From the NCBI GenBank assembly GCA_019648995.1, contig BLXT01008384.1:29054-49610 (forward strand): a stretch of DNA of 20,557 nt, written 5' to 3'. The notes beneath the pieces were generated by a model. It was not told where the DNA came from. It saw only the letters and a list, made by a program, of their open reading frames with translations, and did no database searches. The position numbers and the translations under genes are program-made. The stretch's first letter is position 1. Each line of letters opens with the position of its first letter. Source of the stretch: Plakobranchus ocellatus. Taxonomy: Eukaryota; Mollusca; Gastropoda; Plakobranchidae. Below, in pieces: positions 19,126 to 20,557 of the stretch.

Positions 19126-20054
19126 TACTTACTCACAAAACCTTTGTCACTGCCTTTCTTCCACTGCATTAAAAAAAAAAAAAACTCCTGAATTCCAGCC
19201 CATATCTCTACAGATTATTGAGTGCTAACATCAACAGTTGCCATAAGAAGTGCAAAGAACAACTAGCATGATCATAGTATCAAATATCACCTTGATAGCA
19301 CTTTGTTATCCATACAAAATCTTTCACACAATCATTGATGACAGTGATAGTTTTGATAGTGTTTATATATACACCAATACTAGAGAGAACAATCGCCTAC
19401 ACCTGCAAAATAAATCCCGTCTGGGTTAATGTCATGCAGAAAGTGAATGGACTAAAACATGAAAAATGAAGACAATCTGTAAAAAAAAAAATTCATAAGT
19501 CATATATGTATTTACTTTATATACACCTTTGTCAATAAACAACATAAATATATAGAAAGGGAAAAATGTTTAATTTCAAAACAGTCTTTGTGAAAACAAA
19601 CGTTGATTTGACTGCACCTTTTGATAATTTATCACATATGTACACTAATTCTTCCAGTTTTAAATTGATAGCAAAGTTACATCACTACCTCTAATGTTCA
19701 ACAAAAGCGATCATGTTTCCATACAAGAAGACAATTGTGTTATAGATCATGATCATATTTTTGACAATGATGATTACACATCTGTACAATAGCAACTTAT
19801 TTCTGGGGGATCAATGGCTTCATGATAAAGTGTTCACCATTACACTTGATTGTTCAATACCTTTTTCGAAATGTTTTGAATAAGCCCAAATTTGTCAAAA
19901 GTAACAAGTGAAACAATTTTTGTACATTCTGCAGAAGACATTAATAGTTACACCCCAAAATATTCTTGGAAAGCTTTCAAAATATATCAAAGCACTATGC
20001 AGCTGAGTTCTTTGCACCGAAGGAATTCCATTTATTGCATCTTTGATACACTCA
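19126..20054 (-). other. Probable MCM5 3' UTR and flank
   Basis: AT-rich, no coding segment. A minus-strand AATAAA (complement at 20031-20036) lies only about 20 bases after the MCM5 stop, which is close for a functional signal. The next minus-strand AATAAA words are near 18316-18341, beyond the MITE-like element. Confidence 0.35.
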
Positions 20055-20156
20055 CTATTTGACTCTGAAGAGAACCTTTCTCTGCATGCGGTGCTGAATC
20101 TCGCCACGTCGTAGCATCAATGACAACACTTTGTGGATGGCTCTCTCAGGGTATTT
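20055..20156 (-). CDS. MCM5: MCM5, last coding exon
   Basis: MCM5 is a subunit of the MCM2-7 helicase that is loaded at origins and unwinds DNA in S phase. Read on the minus strand, a pyrimidine-rich tract ending ccacag (intron side, 20157 upward) precedes 33 codons and a TAG stop at 20057-20055, in phase 0. The product starts [19 protein letters not shown], continues [14 protein letters not shown] and stops. It agrees with the human MCM5 C-terminus (recalled as KYPEHAIHKV...RMQRKVLYRLK) at all but about four positions and ends at the same residue. This is the winged-helix tail; the ATPase core lies beyond the right edge. The gene runs convergent with TAF6L. Confidence 0.93.
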   Translation of the reverse strand, partial: KYPERAIHKVLSLMLRRGEIQHRMQRKVLFRVK

Positions 20157-20557
20157 CTGTGGAAGAGATGAAGAGAGAGACAAAAAGTCACACAAATTTC
20201 AAGAACAACAGCATTTTAGCTTTTTTATTTGATGTTAAACAAAAAACCATTTTCAGCACTTGTTTAAAATGGTCCTTTCTTGTTGGAATCCATAAATTAA
20301 AAGACATTCATTGTTCATTTTTCAAAATCCAATACATGACATATATAATAATTTCTCTTTTCCATAACTTAAAAAAAAACCCTCAATATATTGAAAATTT
20401 GAAAATGACCTTCGTTGACGCACATATTAGTTCAGGCATACCTTATGCCACATAGGCCCCAGGATGTTATAACCACAAATAATTAAGGCTATGATTGTAC
20501 CTCCTTAAGTCAATTCAAAGATGTCGTTATGGAATAAAACCCCCCCCCCCCCCCCCC
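20157..20557 (-). other. MCM5 intron, partial
   Basis: The 3' part of the last MCM5 intron, truncated by the window edge. AT-rich; the plus-strand ORF at 20120-20455 crosses the exon antisense and is a shadow. Confidence 0.65.
20540..20557. repeat. Poly-C tract at the right edge
   Basis: 18 consecutive C running to the last base, matching the C17 run at position 1. Confidence 0.9.

Noticed and set aside
1-20557. tRNA or other structured RNA genes
   Set aside because: I scanned by eye for a GGTTCGAATCC-type B box and paired A box and found none; a covariance search would be needed to exclude diverged ones.

Overview
This is AT-rich animal nuclear DNA. Genes are split by introns with GT...AG borders, coding density is low, homopolymer tracts are common and DNA transposons are present. 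Two conserved metazoan genes are recognisable. The lineage cannot be fixed from the sequence. The style of the repeats (TAGGCCTA-like words, ACATGTAC, pogo/Tigger-like terminal repeats) would suit a marine invertebrate such as a mollusc, but that is inference.

Layout. Positions 1-8833 hold the 3' part of a plus-strand gene. Eight consecutive coding exons join without breaking frame and give 715 residues ending in a TGA stop. The first six exons match TAF6L, the TAF6-like subunit of the SAGA/PCAF histone acetyltransferase complex. They lack the N-terminal histone fold, which must lie upstream of the window. The last two exons add a long Arg/Glu-rich helical segment and a disordered Ser/Gly/Pro-rich tail. 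Human TAF6L as I recall it has no such tail. The 3.1-kb intron before them contains a five-copy degenerate tandem repeat, a perfect hairpin, simple repeats and a GC-richer patch.

Positions 8834-20054 are non-coding: a probable long TAF6L 3' UTR, then intergenic DNA. This stretch carries three pogo/Tigger-like DNA transposon remnants: a 1400-bp element with a truncated transposase helix-turn-helix fragment, a one-ended fragment, and a 422-bp MITE-like element. It also has a 122-bp-period tandem duplication in which one copy carries TACAGTA where the other has TA, which looks like a transposon excision footprint. An isolated exon-like island sits at 15442-15537.

Positions 20055-20156 on the minus strand are the last coding exon of MCM5, a subunit of the MCM2-7 replicative helicase. 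MCM5 and TAF6L are therefore convergent neighbours. They act in different processes (replication licensing and transcriptional co-activation), and nothing here suggests a functional link.

The window begins and ends in runs of 17-18 C, which probably marks assembly breakpoints. I found no CRISPR array, operon or tRNA. The best candidate for something undescribed is the TAF6L tail; the transposon footprint is second.
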